Notes: generated from the letters alone by a model not told the origin. A stretch of DNA of 64,000 bases from Micromonospora coerulea (GCF_016598485.1 NZ_JAEMUW010000011.1:62001-126000), one strand, 5' to 3'; positions 30,054-39,150 are shown, counted from the stretch's first letter. Made by a program: numbers and translations.

Positions 30054-31138
30054 GCGGCCGACTCCGTGAACTCGCGACGGCGGTAGATGATCGCCCGGGC
30101 GGTGATGTTGACGATCAGCGTGATCGCGAAGAGCACCAGGCCGGAGGCGATCAGCGCGCCCCGGCCGGTGTCGTTCGCCTCGGCGAACCGGTTCGCGATG
30201 TTGGCGGCGATGGTGTTGCCGCCGCTGGTCAGGACGTTGAACGAGATGGCGTAGGTGGACCCGAGGGTCAGCGCCAGCGCGATGGTCTCGCCGAGCGCGC
30301 GGCCCAGGCCGAGCATCACCGCGGCGATGATGCCGGGCCGCCCGTACGGCAGCACGGCGGTGCGCAGCATCTCCCAGCGGGTGGCGCCCAGCGCGAGGGC
30401 GGCCTCCTCGTTGGCGGTCGGGGTCTGCAGGAACACCTCGCGGGAGAGCGAGGTGATGATCGGCAGCACCATGATCGCCAGCACCAGGGACCCGAGCAGG
30501 ATCGAGTTCCCGTACGGGCCGTCGCCGAAGATCGGGATCCAGCCGAAGTACCGGTTCAGCCAGGTGGACAGGTCCGTGACCGGCCCGACGAGGTAGTCCC
30601 GGCCCCAGAGGCCGAAGACCACGCTGGGCACGGCGGCCAGCAGATCGATCACGAAGCCGAGGCCGGTGCCGATCCGGCGCGGGGCGTAGTGGGTGAGGTA
30701 GAGGGCGATGCCCAGCGCCACCGGCACCGCGACGAGCAGCGCCAGCAGCGCGGTGAGCACGGTGCCGAAGGCGAGCGCGCCGATGCCGAACTTGGGCGGG
30801 TTGTCGTTCGGGAACCAGCCCTCGAAGGTCCAGAAGTCCTCGGTGTTCGCCTGAAGGGCCGGCACGGCCTTGGCGATCAGGAAGACCGCGATCGCCGCGA
30901 TGATGACCAGCACGGCGGCGCCGGCGGCCACGGTGAGGCCGCGGAAGGCCCGTTCCGCGCCGAAGGCGCGGGCCCGGGGCAGGCCACCGCCGCCGCCCAG
31001 CCCGTTCCCGGTCGGGGTACGAGGATTGCCTGAGGTCTCGGCAAACCGCGCCGAGGCACCGGCGGGCCAGTCGTGACCGGAGGTCACGCGGGTCCCGCCG
31101 GTGCCGGCGTGTGCCGAGCGGTGAGGGGTTTCACCCAT
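30050..31138 (-). CDS. pstC: Phosphate ABC transporter permease PstC
   Basis: A 362-residue permease of the phosphate importer. A long polar, Gly-rich N-terminus (about 65 residues) precedes the first membrane helix (GLTVAAGAAVLVIIAAIAVFLI). The core has six helices and the EAA loop PTANEEAALALGATRWEM. PSVVFGLWG and LGLGRALGETIAL are family-typical. It lies between pstS (46 bases upstream) and pstA (four-base overlap). GAGGAGG is present in the gap from pstS, supporting independent ribosome entry. Confidence 0.94.
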   Translation of the reverse strand: MGETPHRSAHAGTGGTRVTSGHDWPAGASARFAETSGNPRTPTGNGLGGGGGLPRARAFGAERAFRGLTVAAGAAVLVIIAAIAVFLIAKAVPALQANTEDFWTFEGWFPNDNPPKFGIGALAFGTVLTALLALLVAVPVALGIALYLTHYAPRRIGTGLGFVIDLLAAVPSVVFGLWGRDYLVGPVTDLSTWLNRYFGWIPIFGDGPYGNSILLGSLVLAIMVLPIITSLSREVFLQTPTANEEAALALGATRWEMLRTAVLPYGRPGIIAAVMLGLGRALGETIALALTLGSTYAISFNVLTSGGNTIAANIANRFAEANDTGRGALIASGLVLFAITLIVNITARAIIYRRREFTESAA

Positions 31139-31184
31139 CTGCTCGCTCGCTTCGAATTGAGGAGGTGGTGTTGCTCTTCGACGG

Positions 31185-32288
31185 TCAGGAGAGGTTCTTG
31201 ACCGCGGCCTCGACCTTGGTGCGGACCGAGTCCGGCAGCGGGGCGTAGCCCAGCTCGACCAGGTCGGCCTGACCCTCGGCGCTGGCGGCGTGGCTCAGCA
31301 GGCCCTTGACCAGCGGCAGCTTGTCGGCCGCCAGGCCCTTGCTGCAGACGATCTCGTAGGTCGCCAGGACGATCGGGTAGGCCCCGGCCGCCTTGGTGTT
31401 GTAGTCGATCGACATCTTCAGGTCGTCGCCCTGGCCCTCGAACTTGGCCCCGGCGATGGTCTTGCCGGCCGACTCGGCGGTCAGCTCGGCCCACTCGCCG
31501 GCGCCGTTCTGCACCTTGGCCTTCTTCAGGCCGCCGTTCTCGGCGTACGACCACTCGACGTAGCTGATCGTGCCGTCGGTGCCCTTGACCTTGCTGGCCA
31601 CGCCGTCGGACTTGGCGGCGCCCACGCCACCCGGGGCCTTCCACGCCTTGGCGTTGCCGAAGGTCCAGTCCGCCTCGGCGGTCTTGGTGAGGTACTTGGT
31701 GAAGTTGTCGGTGGTGCCCGACTCGTCGGAGCGGTGCACCGCCTGGATCGCGGTGGCCGGCAGCTTGGCGTCCGGGTTGTCGGCCTTGATGGCCGCATCG
31801 TCCCACTTGGTCACCTTGCCGGCGAAGATCTTCGCCAGGGTGGCCGGCTTGAGCTGGAGGTTGTCCACCCCGCTCACGTTGTAGACGACCGCCACCGGGC
31901 CGATCACCATCGGCAGGTTGAGCGCCTGACCGCCGGCGCACTTGGCGTCGGCCTGCGGCTGCTCCTCCGGCTTGAGGGCGGAGTCCGAGCCGGCGAAGTC
32001 GGCGGTGCCGGCGATGAAGGCCTGGATGCCCGCGCCGGAGCCGGTGGGCTCGTAGTTGATCGTGGTGCCGGCGCACTCCTGCTGGTAGGCCTTGATCCAC
32101 TCGGCCATGGCGTTCTTCTGGGCGGAGGAGCCCTGCGCGTTCAGCGTGCCCTTGCCGCAGTCGACCGCGGCGGCCGAGCCGGAGGCGGACGTGCCGGTCG
32201 GCTCGTTGTTGTCCGAACCGCAAGCGCTGAGACCGAGCACCGCGGTAAGAGCGAGGCAGGCAATGGCGCCGTGCCGCTGGAGCTTCAC
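31185..32288 (-). CDS. pstS: Phosphate-binding lipoprotein PstS
   Basis: A 367-residue substrate-binding lipoprotein. The signal peptide is a short basic start, a hydrophobic stretch (AIACLALTAVLGL) and lipobox LSAC, so it is anchored outside the membrane. Phosphate-binding residues are seen in the segments GSSAQKNAM, GSGAGIQAF, FAGSDSALK and HRSDESGTTDNF. It delivers phosphate to PstCA. GTG at 32288 has AAGGGA nine bases upstream and is preferred to GTG 32306. A PHO box lies about 86 bases upstream. Confidence 0.95.
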   Translation of the reverse strand: MKLQRHGAIACLALTAVLGLSACGSDNNEPTGTSASGSAAAVDCGKGTLNAQGSSAQKNAMAEWIKAYQQECAGTTINYEPTGSGAGIQAFIAGTADFAGSDSALKPEEQPQADAKCAGGQALNLPMVIGPVAVVYNVSGVDNLQLKPATLAKIFAGKVTKWDDAAIKADNPDAKLPATAIQAVHRSDESGTTDNFTKYLTKTAEADWTFGNAKAWKAPGGVGAAKSDGVASKVKGTDGTISYVEWSYAENGGLKKAKVQNGAGEWAELTAESAGKTIAGAKFEGQGDDLKMSIDYNTKAAGAYPIVLATYEIVCSKGLAADKLPLVKGLLSHAASAEGQADLVELGYAPLPDSVRTKVEAAVKNLS

Positions 32289-32373
32289 CTGGGGGGTTCC
32301 CTTCACGTCTTTGGTCAGGTCGCCCGGACGGAGCCGGGTGCCGGCGCTGACCGGCTGACTTGAAGTTAGAAGT

Positions 32374-32417
32374 GCCAGGTGGACGGTTCGCCGGTCGGAA
32401 GTGAACGAGAGATGAAC
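32374..32417 (-). promoter_or_regulatory. PHO box upstream of pstS
   Basis: On the minus strand, 11-base units follow each other: GTTCATCTCTC (32417-32407), GTTCACTTCCG (32406-32396), a degenerate unit, then GTCCACCTGGC (32384-32374). This is the PhoP-binding direct-repeat arrangement. A further GTTCACGAAAC unit lies upstream near 32463-32473. Confidence 0.8.
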
Positions 32418-32597
32418 AGGTCCGCGCGGCGCGGTGACCGGGAGCTGAGTGGGGGTTGTCCGTTTCGTGAACTCGCGGCCCGCTATCGCTAATAGCGTCT
32501 TTTATCCGGGCACTCGTTATCCCGTCGAGTCCACCGTGTGACACCGCCGTGACGGATCTTCGGGCCCCCGGCGACCACCGGGGCCGCCCGGGCGGGG
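32418..32597. promoter_or_regulatory. Intergenic region between pstS and mshD
   Basis: It holds CGCTAT-cgcta-ATAGCG (32481-32497) followed by TCTTTTA, which reads as a rho-independent terminator on the plus strand, and a ggccccc/ccggggcc hairpin (32562-32585) at the end of mshD that probably terminates mshD. No gene seen. Confidence 0.45.
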
Positions 32598-33524
32598 TCA
32601 GCCCAGGTGGTAGTTGACGTGGGCCGACCAGCGGGCGAAACCGAGCCGCTCGTAGAGCCGCACCGCGCCCGCGTTCGACTCGTCCACGTAGAGCATCACC
32701 CGGTCCAGGCCCCGCCGGTCCCGTAGGTACGCCAGCCCGGCGGTGGTCAGCGCCTTGCCGAGGCCGCCCCCGTGCACGGCGGGGTCCACCCCGATCACGT
32801 AGACCTCCCCGATCCGGGCCGACCCCGGGCGCTCGTGCACCTTGGTCCAGTGGAAGCCGAGCAGCCGGCCGGTGGCGGACTGCACGGCGAGCAGGAAGCC
32901 GGCCGGATCGAACCACGGCTCGGCGAGGCGTACCCGCAGGTCGGCCTCGGTCCACCGGCCCTGTTCGGGGTGGGCGGCGAAGGCCTGGTTGTTCAGCGTC
33001 AGCCAGGCGTCGTCGTCGGTGCCCGGCTGGAAGGCCCGCAGCTCGACCCCGTCCGGCAGGCGCACCTCGGGCAGCGCGGTGGTGAGCGGCCTGCGCAGCT
33101 GCCAGAGCACCCGGGCGCGGGTGAAGCCCAGGTCCACGGCGAGTGCGGCGGCGGACGGGTGGTCGCCGTGCGCCCACGCCCGCAGCGGGCCGGCCGCCGC
33201 GGCCAGCACCCCCCGGGCCAGCGCCCGGCCGGTGCCGCGCCGCCGGAAGGTCGGGTGCACCGCCAGCTCCACCCCGATCCCGGTGGCCGGGTTGGTGGTG
33301 TCCAGGTGGGCGTACCCGGTGAGGGTCCCGTCGGTGGCCCGGGCGGTCAGGTGCACCGCGGGCGCCTCCGGCTCGCGCAGCCGCAGCAGCACGTGCTCGT
33401 CGAGCGGGTCTGCGCCGTCGGCGTCCCCGGCCGTGCGGGCCAGCGCCAGCACCTCGGCGACCTCGACCGGCGCCAGCCGGTCGGCGCGGGCGACACGGTC
33501 GGCGGTCGGCTCGGTGCTGCTCAT
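32598..33524 (-). CDS. mshD: Mycothiol synthase
   Basis: A 308-residue protein with two GNAT domains. It transfers acetyl from acetyl-CoA to Cys-GlcN-inositol, the last step of mycothiol synthesis. The first domain has the acetyl-CoA loop HPTFRRRGTGRAL; the second has the better motif VIGVDPAVHGGGLGKAL and the typical NNQAFAAHPEQGRW and NVAAVRLY-like end (ESNAGAVRLYERLGF). The ATG at 33524 has TACGGT six bases upstream (leaderless). Mycothiol is the main thiol of actinobacteria, and the glnR-mshD-pst order is shared with mycobacteria. Confidence 0.95.
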   Translation of the reverse strand: MSSTEPTADRVARADRLAPVEVAEVLALARTAGDADGADPLDEHVLLRLREPEAPAVHLTARATDGTLTGYAHLDTTNPATGIGVELAVHPTFRRRGTGRALARGVLAAAAGPLRAWAHGDHPSAAALAVDLGFTRARVLWQLRRPLTTALPEVRLPDGVELRAFQPGTDDDAWLTLNNQAFAAHPEQGRWTEADLRVRLAEPWFDPAGFLLAVQSATGRLLGFHWTKVHERPGSARIGEVYVIGVDPAVHGGGLGKALTTAGLAYLRDRRGLDRVMLYVDESNAGAVRLYERLGFARWSAHVNYHLG

Positions 33525-33592
33525 CCCGTCACCGTAGCGGCCCCCGCCGGGCCACTCACCCGGGACGCGACGAGCGCGGGCCGCGACGCGCG

Positions 33593-34441
33593 TCACGTCG
33601 TGCCGTTGGGCAGCGCCTCCAGCTGGAACCGGACCATCAGCTCCGGCAGGAGGCGTTGCAGCGCCTCGACGGTGCCGGCGCGGTCGCCGCCCGCGTCGTG
33701 CAGGAGCACGATCGCGCCGGGTGCGGTCTCGGTCATCACCGTTGCGGTGATCCTCAACGCGCCGGGCGCCTGCCAGTCCGACGGGTCGACCGTCCAGTGC
33801 AGCGGCGCCATCCCCAGCTCCTCGCAGGCCGCCACCACCGGGTACGTCCACGCCCCGCCGGGCTGCCGGAAGTACTCGATCCGCGCGTCCGGCACCGCGG
33901 CCCGGATCGCCGCGTTGGTGCGGAGCAGGTCGGCCCGGATGGTGTCCCGGGGACGCTTGCCGAGGGTGATGTCGTGGTCCCAGGAGTGGTTGCACAGGGT
34001 GTGGCCCTCGGCCACGATCGCCTGGATCAGCTCCGGGTGGGCCGCCGAGTTCTCGCCGACCACGCAGAAGGTCGCCTTGACGCCGTACTCCCGCAGCAGC
34101 GCGAGTACCTGGGGCGTGTACTGCGGGTCCGGCCCGTCATCGAAGGTGAGCGCGACCCGGGTTGTGCCGGTGGAGACCAGGCTGCCGAAGGGTCCCTGGT
34201 CGTCGTCGGCGGGGTCCTGCCCGTGCTCCATCGGCGACGCGGGCGCCCCGGTCGTCGCGGGGGAGCCGACCGGGGCCGGCGGCTGATCGGCGTAGTGCGG
34301 GCTGTGCACGCTCGCCGGCACGCCGGTGTCGTGCCCCGGCTGGTCGGGGACGAGGCTGCGGCCCAGGGCGTACGCCGAGCCGAGCAGCGCGGCCGCGACC
34401 AGGGTCACGATGCCGGTGGCCCGCAGTGTCCGGCTCGGCAT
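33593..34441 (-). CDS. Secreted or membrane-anchored polysaccharide deacetylase (NodB domain)
   Basis: A 282-residue protein. One hydrophobic helix near the N-terminus (GIVTLVAAALLGSAYALG) acts as signal anchor; a Pro-rich linker follows; the NodB domain begins with VALTFDDGPDPQYT (motif 1, catalytic Asp pair), has NHSWDHD (metal His residues) and YFRQPGGAW (motif 3), and ends with IVLLHDAGGDR. It probably removes acetyl groups from peptidoglycan or another cell-surface glycan. The ATG at 34441 is chosen since the upstream codon at 34573 lies inside the terminator of glnR. Confidence 0.88.
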   Translation of the reverse strand: MPSRTLRATGIVTLVAAALLGSAYALGRSLVPDQPGHDTGVPASVHSPHYADQPPAPVGSPATTGAPASPMEHGQDPADDDQGPFGSLVSTGTTRVALTFDDGPDPQYTPQVLALLREYGVKATFCVVGENSAAHPELIQAIVAEGHTLCNHSWDHDITLGKRPRDTIRADLLRTNAAIRAAVPDARIEYFRQPGGAWTYPVVAACEELGMAPLHWTVDPSDWQAPGALRITATVMTETAPGAIVLLHDAGGDRAGTVEALQRLLPELMVRFQLEALPNGTT

Positions 34442-34560
34442 CAGAGGCCCCGACCGTTCGGATCCCGGCACGGACCTGTCGTCGCCCCCGTGGTCACCGC
34501 ACGCACCGTCGCCCCCTTTTGTCCGTAACCCGGCAGTCAGAATAAGATCGACCAGGCAGG

Positions 34561-34588
34561 CAAAAACGGGCATATAGGAAATATGCCC
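34561..34588 (-). terminator. Rho-independent terminator of glnR
   Basis: On the minus strand GGGCATAT-ttcct-ATATGCCC is followed by GTTTTTG: an 8-bp perfect stem with a U-tract, one of the few classical terminators in the window. Confidence 0.85.
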
Positions 34589-34617
34589 CTAAGGGGTGAG
34601 CAGTGGTGGAGCCGAGG

Positions 34618-35331
34618 TCAGACCGGCAGCGGGGCCGGCTCCGACTCGGGCAGCGAACGCGACGGCGGCACGACGAACTTGTACCCGACCTGGCGGACCG
34701 TGCCGATCATCGACTCGTACTCCGAGCCGAGCTTGGCCCGCAGCCGCCGGACGTGCACGTCGACCGTCCGGGTGCCGCCGAAGTAGTCGTAGCCCCAGAC
34801 CTCGCGGAGCAGCTGGTCCCGGGTGAACACCCGGCCCGGGTGCTGGGCCAGGAACTTCAGCAGCTCGAACTCCTTGTAGGTGAGGTCGAGCGGACGGCCC
34901 TTGAGCTTCGCCGCGTAGGTGTCCGGGTCGATGGTCAGCTCGCCGGCCCGGATCGAACCGCCGGCACCCGCCGTGGCGTTGCTCAGCCGGCCCACCGCGA
35001 GCCGCAGGCGGGCTTCCACCTCGGCGGGGCCCGCGCCGGCCAGGATCACGTCGTCCACGCCCCAGTCGGCGTTCAGCGCGATCAGGCCGGCCTCCGTGAC
35101 GACCGCGACGAGCGGCACGCCGAGCCCGGTGGCGTGCAGCATCCGGCAGGTGGCCCGGGCCTCGCTCAGCTCGGAGCGGGCGTCCACCAGGACGGCGTCC
35201 GGACTGGGGCCACTGACCAGCGTGCGGACGTCGCGTGGCGCGGTCCGGACCGAGTGCGGCAGCAGGTCGAGTGCCGGCAGCACCGCCGATGGCTCACCTG
35301 CACGCGCGGTCACCAGCAGCAGGAGCTCCAC
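34618..35331 (-). CDS. glnR: GlnR-type winged-helix response regulator
   Basis: A 237-residue OmpR-family regulator. The receiver half is atypical, as in GlnR: it lacks the normal acidic pocket and phospho-Asp context. The second half is a strong winged helix: [55 protein letters not shown] (in parts) matches actinobacterial GlnR closely. GlnR controls nitrogen assimilation (glnA, amtB, nirB) and in some species phosphate and sugar genes. The GTG at 35331 has GGAGG seven bases upstream. It is divergent from a conserved membrane-protein gene. Confidence 0.9.
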   Translation of the reverse strand: MELLLLVTARAGEPSAVLPALDLLPHSVRTAPRDVRTLVSGPSPDAVLVDARSELSEARATCRMLHATGLGVPLVAVVTEAGLIALNADWGVDDVILAGAGPAEVEARLRLAVGRLSNATAGAGGSIRAGELTIDPDTYAAKLKGRPLDLTYKEFELLKFLAQHPGRVFTRDQLLREVWGYDYFGGTRTVDVHVRRLRAKLGSEYESMIGTVRQVGYKFVVPPSRSLPESEPAPLPV

Positions 35332-35583
35332 ACGATCACCTCCGTCCCGGCGGTCCTTCGACCGCGCGCGACCAGCGGCACGCCCGACCGGGGTGGCGCT
35401 GAGAACTTGCGTGGGTCCCGGCGTCGCTGACGGGCGGGTAACGGCTTGAGCGTAACCGATGGCCCGCCCTGCACCTCCGTGCCCTTTCCCCTTTGTCTGA
35501 TCTGCCCCTGATCGCGGCCCAGGTTTTAACGTTGCTGAAACCGTGACCTCCGCCGGGGCGGCCCGGTCTGGCACGATCGGGGC

Positions 35584-36639
35584 GTGTTTCCCTCCAGCTC
35601 GCCCGAGACGGGCCGCGACTCCTGGGCCGGCGCCGCCCGCCCGGGACCGGCCGACCCCTCCCGCGGCTACCCGCCGGGCCCGCGCACCGGCCCGGCCGCC
35701 GACGACGCCGGGGAGCGGCGCGAGCGGGGCGGGCCCCGCCGGCTGCGCAAGAGCGGCCCGGCCCGGCGGCCCGACGACGAGCCGGCCGACGACGCCGTCG
35801 AGGACGAGGTGGAGCCGGTCGAGGTACGCCGGCCGCTCGCGCTCACCGTGGCCGGGTTCGCCGCGCTGCTCGGCGTCGGCCTGGTGCTCGGCGCGCAGAC
35901 GGCCGGGCCGGGGCACCGGCTGCCGTTCGCGTTCATCATCTTCGGCGTCCAACTGCTCTTCGTGCTCGCCTGGACGATGGCCATGCGGCCGCCGGCGCTG
36001 CTGCTGGTCGCCCTGCTCAGCGCCGGCGTCGCCGCGGCGGCCGACGCCGCCGCCGTGCAGTCGGAGATCGCCGGCCTGGCCCCCCTCGGGTACGTGGCGG
36101 TCGGCGGCTTCGTCCTCGGCGTGCTCGGCCAGCTCGTCCGCCGGGTCGACCGGGTACGGGTGACCGACTCGCTCGGCGGCACCCTGCTCATCGTGGTCGG
36201 CGTGGTGGCCTTCGGGACCCTCATCGTGCTCAGCCGGATCCCGGCCGGCACCCAGGCCATCACCGTCTGCCTGACCGCCACCGGGGCCGCCCTCTTCGTG
36301 GCCCGGCTGACCGACGCGGTGGCGCCGTGGCCCCGGCTCGCCCCCCAGGTGCCCCGGGGCGCGGCCGGCGTGGTCGGCGGCGCCATGATCGGCACCCTGG
36401 TCAGCGCGGTCCTGGGCAGCTACCTGGTCGGGTTCACCCCGACCAGCGCCGCCGTGATCGGCCTGGTCACCGCCGCGACCGCCGTGCTGGCCGACCTCGC
36501 CGTGGGGTACGCGGAGGCGGGCCGGCTGATGGCCGGCGAGCCGCCGACGATGTGGGTGGCCCGGCACATGCAGGGCCCGCTCGGCGGGTTCGCGCTGGCC
36601 GCGCCCGCCGCGTACGCCATGTGCGTGCTCTTCCTCTGA
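35584..36639 (+). CDS. Conserved actinobacterial integral membrane protein
   Basis: A 351-residue protein with a disordered N-terminus of about 80 residues, rich in Pro, Arg, Asp and Glu, followed by nine or ten hydrophobic helices to the C-terminus (for example [19 protein letters not shown] and [20 protein letters not shown]). No catalytic motif was recognised. The C-terminal region has a conserved-looking [20 protein letters not shown] loop. It stands divergent from glnR, as in other actinobacteria. The GTG start has a weak CACGAT sequence six bases upstream. Function unknown. Confidence 0.75.
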   Translation: MFPSSSPETGRDSWAGAARPGPADPSRGYPPGPRTGPAADDAGERRERGGPRRLRKSGPARRPDDEPADDAVEDEVEPVEVRRPLALTVAGFAALLGVGLVLGAQTAGPGHRLPFAFIIFGVQLLFVLAWTMAMRPPALLLVALLSAGVAAAADAAAVQSEIAGLAPLGYVAVGGFVLGVLGQLVRRVDRVRVTDSLGGTLLIVVGVVAFGTLIVLSRIPAGTQAITVCLTATGAALFVARLTDAVAPWPRLAPQVPRGAAGVVGGAMIGTLVSAVLGSYLVGFTPTSAAVIGLVTAATAVLADLAVGYAEAGRLMAGEPPTMWVARHMQGPLGGFALAAPAAYAMCVLFL

Positions 36640-36719
36640 GCCGGCGATTGAGCGATCCAGCCATCGGGTACTACCGGTGCGCCGCACTGCGGCGACCGAC
36701 AGCGAACACAGGAGGCGGC

Positions 36720-37505
36720 GTGGCACAGGCCGAGGCGGCGTACGAGGAACGGCCCCGGCGGCGCGGTCGCAAGGTGCTGATCGGGTTCGTCGTCCTGCTA
36801 CTGGTCCTGGCCGGGCTGCTGGTGGTCGCCGACCGGGTCGCCGCCGGCGTGGCCGAGCGGGCCATCGCCGACCAGGTGAAGCAGGAGGTCGCCAAGCAGG
36901 ACGCGCAGTCCGCGGCGCCGCAGGTCGAGGTCGGCGGCTTCCCATTCCTGACCCAGGTGCTGGCCGGGAAGTACGAGCACATCTCGATCGTGCTCACCGA
37001 CGTGCAGGGCCCGGTGCGCGGCGACACCGTCAGCGTGCCGCGGCTCGATGTGGACGCCCACAACGTCAAGGCGTCGCTGGACACCCTCCGTTCCGGTCAG
37101 GGCGACGTGGTCGCCGAGAGCGTCGACGGTCGCGGCACCATCGCCTACGACAGCCTGGCCAAGCTGCTCGACCGGCCCGGCCTCACGCTCGGGGAGCAGG
37201 GCGGCAAGCTGGCCGTCACCGCTCCGGTGGACATCCTCGGCGTCAAGCTCACCGTGGTCGGCACCGCCGACGTGGCCGTCAACGACGGCAAGGTGGCGCT
37301 GCGCTTCAACGACCTCGACGCCCAGGGGCTGCCGAACGTGCCGCTGGCCCGGACGCTGCTGGCCAACTACGCCAAGGGCATCTCGGTCGACGTTCCCCTC
37401 CCGGAGCTGCCGTTCCAGCTCAACGTCCGCAAGGTCGAGCCGCGCCCGGAGGGGCTGACGGTGACGGCCGACGCGCGCAACGTCCCGATCAACTCGGCCG
37501 GCTGA
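36720..37505 (+). CDS. LmeA-family (DUF2993) phospholipid-binding protein
   Basis: A 261-residue protein with a basic N-terminus, one signal-anchor helix ([20 protein letters not shown]) and an extracytoplasmic DUF2993 domain: [20 protein letters not shown] followed by repeated beta-rich segments ([21 protein letters not shown]). Family members such as mycobacterial LmeA bind lipids and affect lipomannan synthesis; here the cargo is unknown. AGGAGG lies six bases before the GTG at 36720. It is 80 bases downstream of the membrane protein gene and is followed by a perfect hairpin terminator. Confidence 0.82.
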   Translation: MAQAEAAYEERPRRRGRKVLIGFVVLLLVLAGLLVVADRVAAGVAERAIADQVKQEVAKQDAQSAAPQVEVGGFPFLTQVLAGKYEHISIVLTDVQGPVRGDTVSVPRLDVDAHNVKASLDTLRSGQGDVVAESVDGRGTIAYDSLAKLLDRPGLTLGEQGGKLAVTAPVDILGVKLTVVGTADVAVNDGKVALRFNDLDAQGLPNVPLARTLLANYAKGISVDVPLPELPFQLNVRKVEPRPEGLTVTADARNVPINSAG

Positions 37506-37526
37506 CCACCACCGGTACGCCCCCGC

Positions 37527-37552
37527 ACGGCCCGACCCACCGGTCGGGCCGT
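37527..37552. terminator. Terminator after the DUF2993 gene
   Basis: A perfect 11-bp stem (37527-37537 with 37542-37552) with a 4-base loop. Confidence 0.75.
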
Positions 37553-37635
37553 CGGTGTCCTCCGGCCGGGATCGGCGTCCCGGATGCTGGTCGGTCCGGT
37601 GGTGCTCGGAGGGCCGGCTGGTAGGCTCCCTGCCC

Positions 37636-37713
37636 ATGGGGACGCTCCTCACCAAACGGCGCGCGGTCGACCTGTGCCGCGTGGCCACCTGCCTGTGTCG
37701 CCCCGTCATCTGA
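37636..37713 (+). CDS. Cysteine-rich leader peptide upstream of sseA (25 aa)
   Basis: A 25-codon ORF reading MGTLLTKRRAVDLCRVATCL then CRPVI and a stop. The pattern LTxRRxVDLCRV with several Cys residues matches the leader peptides found before sulfur-assimilation and sulfurtransferase genes in actinobacteria. TAGGCT (37622-37627) lies eight bases before the ATG, so the leader is nearly leaderless and is translated as it emerges. Ribosome stalling at the three Cys codons (residues 14, 19 and 21) when cysteinyl-tRNA is short would change folding of the hairpins that follow and so control sseA-DUF1416. Confidence 0.8.
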   Translation: MGTLLTKRRAVDLCRVATCLCRPVI

Positions 37714-37917
37714 CGGCGGGGCTGTCCTCGGCCGCCTAGCGGCCACCGGCACGCAGGGTCCGCGTACCCTCCGGTGCTCCCTTGATCGCCCGGCAGCGGC
37801 GCCGTCGCACGAACCCGTGATCCCGTTCCTAGCTCTGGGTCCCGCGCGTGGTGCGACAATCAGCGACTTCGATCTCCGCGCGCTGGCTCACCATCCATCC
37901 TCACAGGGAGTGATCTG
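37714..37917 (+). promoter_or_regulatory. Structured leader (putative cysteine attenuator) before sseA
   Basis: Downstream of the leader peptide are GGCCGC-cta-GCGGCC (37730-37744) and a compound hairpin CACCGG/CCGGTG (37744-37749 with 37771-37776) enclosing AGGGT/ACCCT (37755-37759 with 37766-37770). The two share bases at 37744, so they compete. Confidence 0.5.
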
Positions 37918-38766
37918 ATGAGTCGCGACACCGCACTCGTCTCGGCCGAATGGGCCGAGAAGAACATCGACGGCCCGGGCGTCGTCTTCGTCGAGGTCGA
38001 TGAGGACACCTCGGCCTACGACACCGGCCACATCGCCGGCGCCATCAAGCTCGACTGGCGCACCGACCTCCAGGACCCGGTCCGCCGGGACTTCGTCAAC
38101 AAGGCCCAGTTCGAGGCGCTGCTCTCCGAGCGTGGCATCGCCGGAGACGACACCGTCGTCCTGTACGGCGGCAACAACAACTGGTTCGCCGCGTACGCGT
38201 ACTGGTACTTCAAGCTCTACGGCCACCGGGACGTCAAGCTGCTCGACGGCGGCCGCAAGAAGTGGGAGCTGGACGCCCGCCCGCTGGTCACCGACAAGGT
38301 CGAGCGCCCGGCGACGCAGTACGTCGCGCAGGAGCCGGACACCTCGATCCGCGCCTTCCGGGACGAGGTGATCGACGCGATCGGTACCAAGAACCTGGTC
38401 GACGTGCGCAGCCCCGACGAGTACGCCGGCCGGCTGCTCGCCCCCGCCCACCTGCCGCAGGAGCAGGCGCAGCGCGCCGGCCACGTGCCGACCGCGATCA
38501 GCGTGCCGTGGTCCAAGGCGGCCAACGAGGACGGCACCTTCAAGTCCGACGACGAGCTGCGGAAGATCTACGCCGCCGCCGGCCTGGACGACAGCAAGGA
38601 GACCATCGCGTACTGCCGGATCGGCGAGCGCTCCTCGCACACCTGGTTCGTGCTCCAGGAGTTGCTCGGCCACGCCAACGTAAAGAACTACGACGGTTCC
38701 TGGACCGAGTACGGCTCGCTGGTCGGCGTGCCGGTCGCGCTCGGCGACGAACCTGGGGAGGCCTGA
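37918..38766 (+). CDS. sseA: Thiosulfate/3-mercaptopyruvate sulfurtransferase
   Basis: A 282-residue protein with two rhodanese domains. The first (residues about 5-135) is non-catalytic, with VVLYGGNNNWFAAYAYWYF in place of the active loop. The second has the active-site loop AYCRIGERSSHTW; its Cys accepts sulfane sulfur and CRIGERS is the usual actinobacterial loop. It moves sulfur from thiosulfate to cyanide or other thiophilic acceptors. AGGGAGTG precedes the ATG. DUF1416 follows after three bases, and the cysteine leader peptide lies upstream, so the unit belongs to sulfur metabolism. Confidence 0.93.
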   Translation: MSRDTALVSAEWAEKNIDGPGVVFVEVDEDTSAYDTGHIAGAIKLDWRTDLQDPVRRDFVNKAQFEALLSERGIAGDDTVVLYGGNNNWFAAYAYWYFKLYGHRDVKLLDGGRKKWELDARPLVTDKVERPATQYVAQEPDTSIRAFRDEVIDAIGTKNLVDVRSPDEYAGRLLAPAHLPQEQAQRAGHVPTAISVPWSKAANEDGTFKSDDELRKIYAAAGLDDSKETIAYCRIGERSSHTWFVLQELLGHANVKNYDGSWTEYGSLVGVPVALGDEPGEA

Positions 38767-38769
38767 GTC

Positions 38770-39093
38770 ATGACTGCTCCCACCGCTGCGGGTTGCGCCG
38801 CTCCGGACCAGGCCGCCCCGCTGCCGGCCAGCCTGGACCTGGAGAAGGAAACCGTCATCACCGGTCTGGTCACCGCCGAGTCCGGCGAGGTCGTGCCGGG
38901 CGCGTACGTCCGGCTGCTCGACTCCACCGGCGAGTTCACCGCCGAGGTGGTCACCTCCCCGGCCGGCCAGTTCCGCTTCTTCGCGGCGCCGGGCAACTGG
39001 ACCCTGCGGGCGCTCTCCCGGCACGGCAACGGCGACACCGCCGTCACCGCCGCCCGCGGGATCAACGAGGTCACCGTCACGGTGGCCGCCTGA
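38770..39093 (+). CDS. DUF1416 domain protein
   Basis: A 107-residue protein, MTAPTAAGCAAPDQAAPLPA at the start, then a beta-sandwich-like repeat (VITGLVTAESGEVVPGAYVRLLDSTGEFTAEVV) resembling carboxypeptidase-regulatory or transthyretin-like folds. DUF1416 proteins are small actinobacterial partners of sseA-type sulfurtransferases, with a conserved N-terminal Cys (Cys9 here) that could carry sulfur. The gene starts three bases after the sseA stop, with GGGGAGG overlapping the end of sseA, and is followed by a hairpin terminator. The exact role is unknown. Confidence 0.88.
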   Translation: MTAPTAAGCAAPDQAAPLPASLDLEKETVITGLVTAESGEVVPGAYVRLLDSTGEFTAEVVTSPAGQFRFFAAPGNWTLRALSRHGNGDTAVTAARGINEVTVTVAA

Positions 39094-39111
39094 CCCACGC
39101 TCTGACCGGCG

Positions 39112-39150
39112 CCGCGGCCCGCCGTCCCCCCCCGGGGCGGTGGGCCGCGG
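39112..39150. terminator. Terminator after sseA-DUF1416
   Basis: A 13-bp stem with one mismatch (39112-39124 with 39138-39150). Confidence 0.65.

Noticed and set aside
34442..34573. N-terminal extension of the polysaccharide deacetylase to 34573
   Set aside because: That start codon lies inside the glnR terminator hairpin, and the extra 44 residues have no family features; the ATG at 34441 places the signal anchor correctly.
35438..35456. Two GTAAC sequences upstream of glnR as a GlnR box
   Set aside because: The spacing (14 bases centre to centre) and the missing GaAAc half do not fit the gTnAc-n6-GaAAc consensus well enough.
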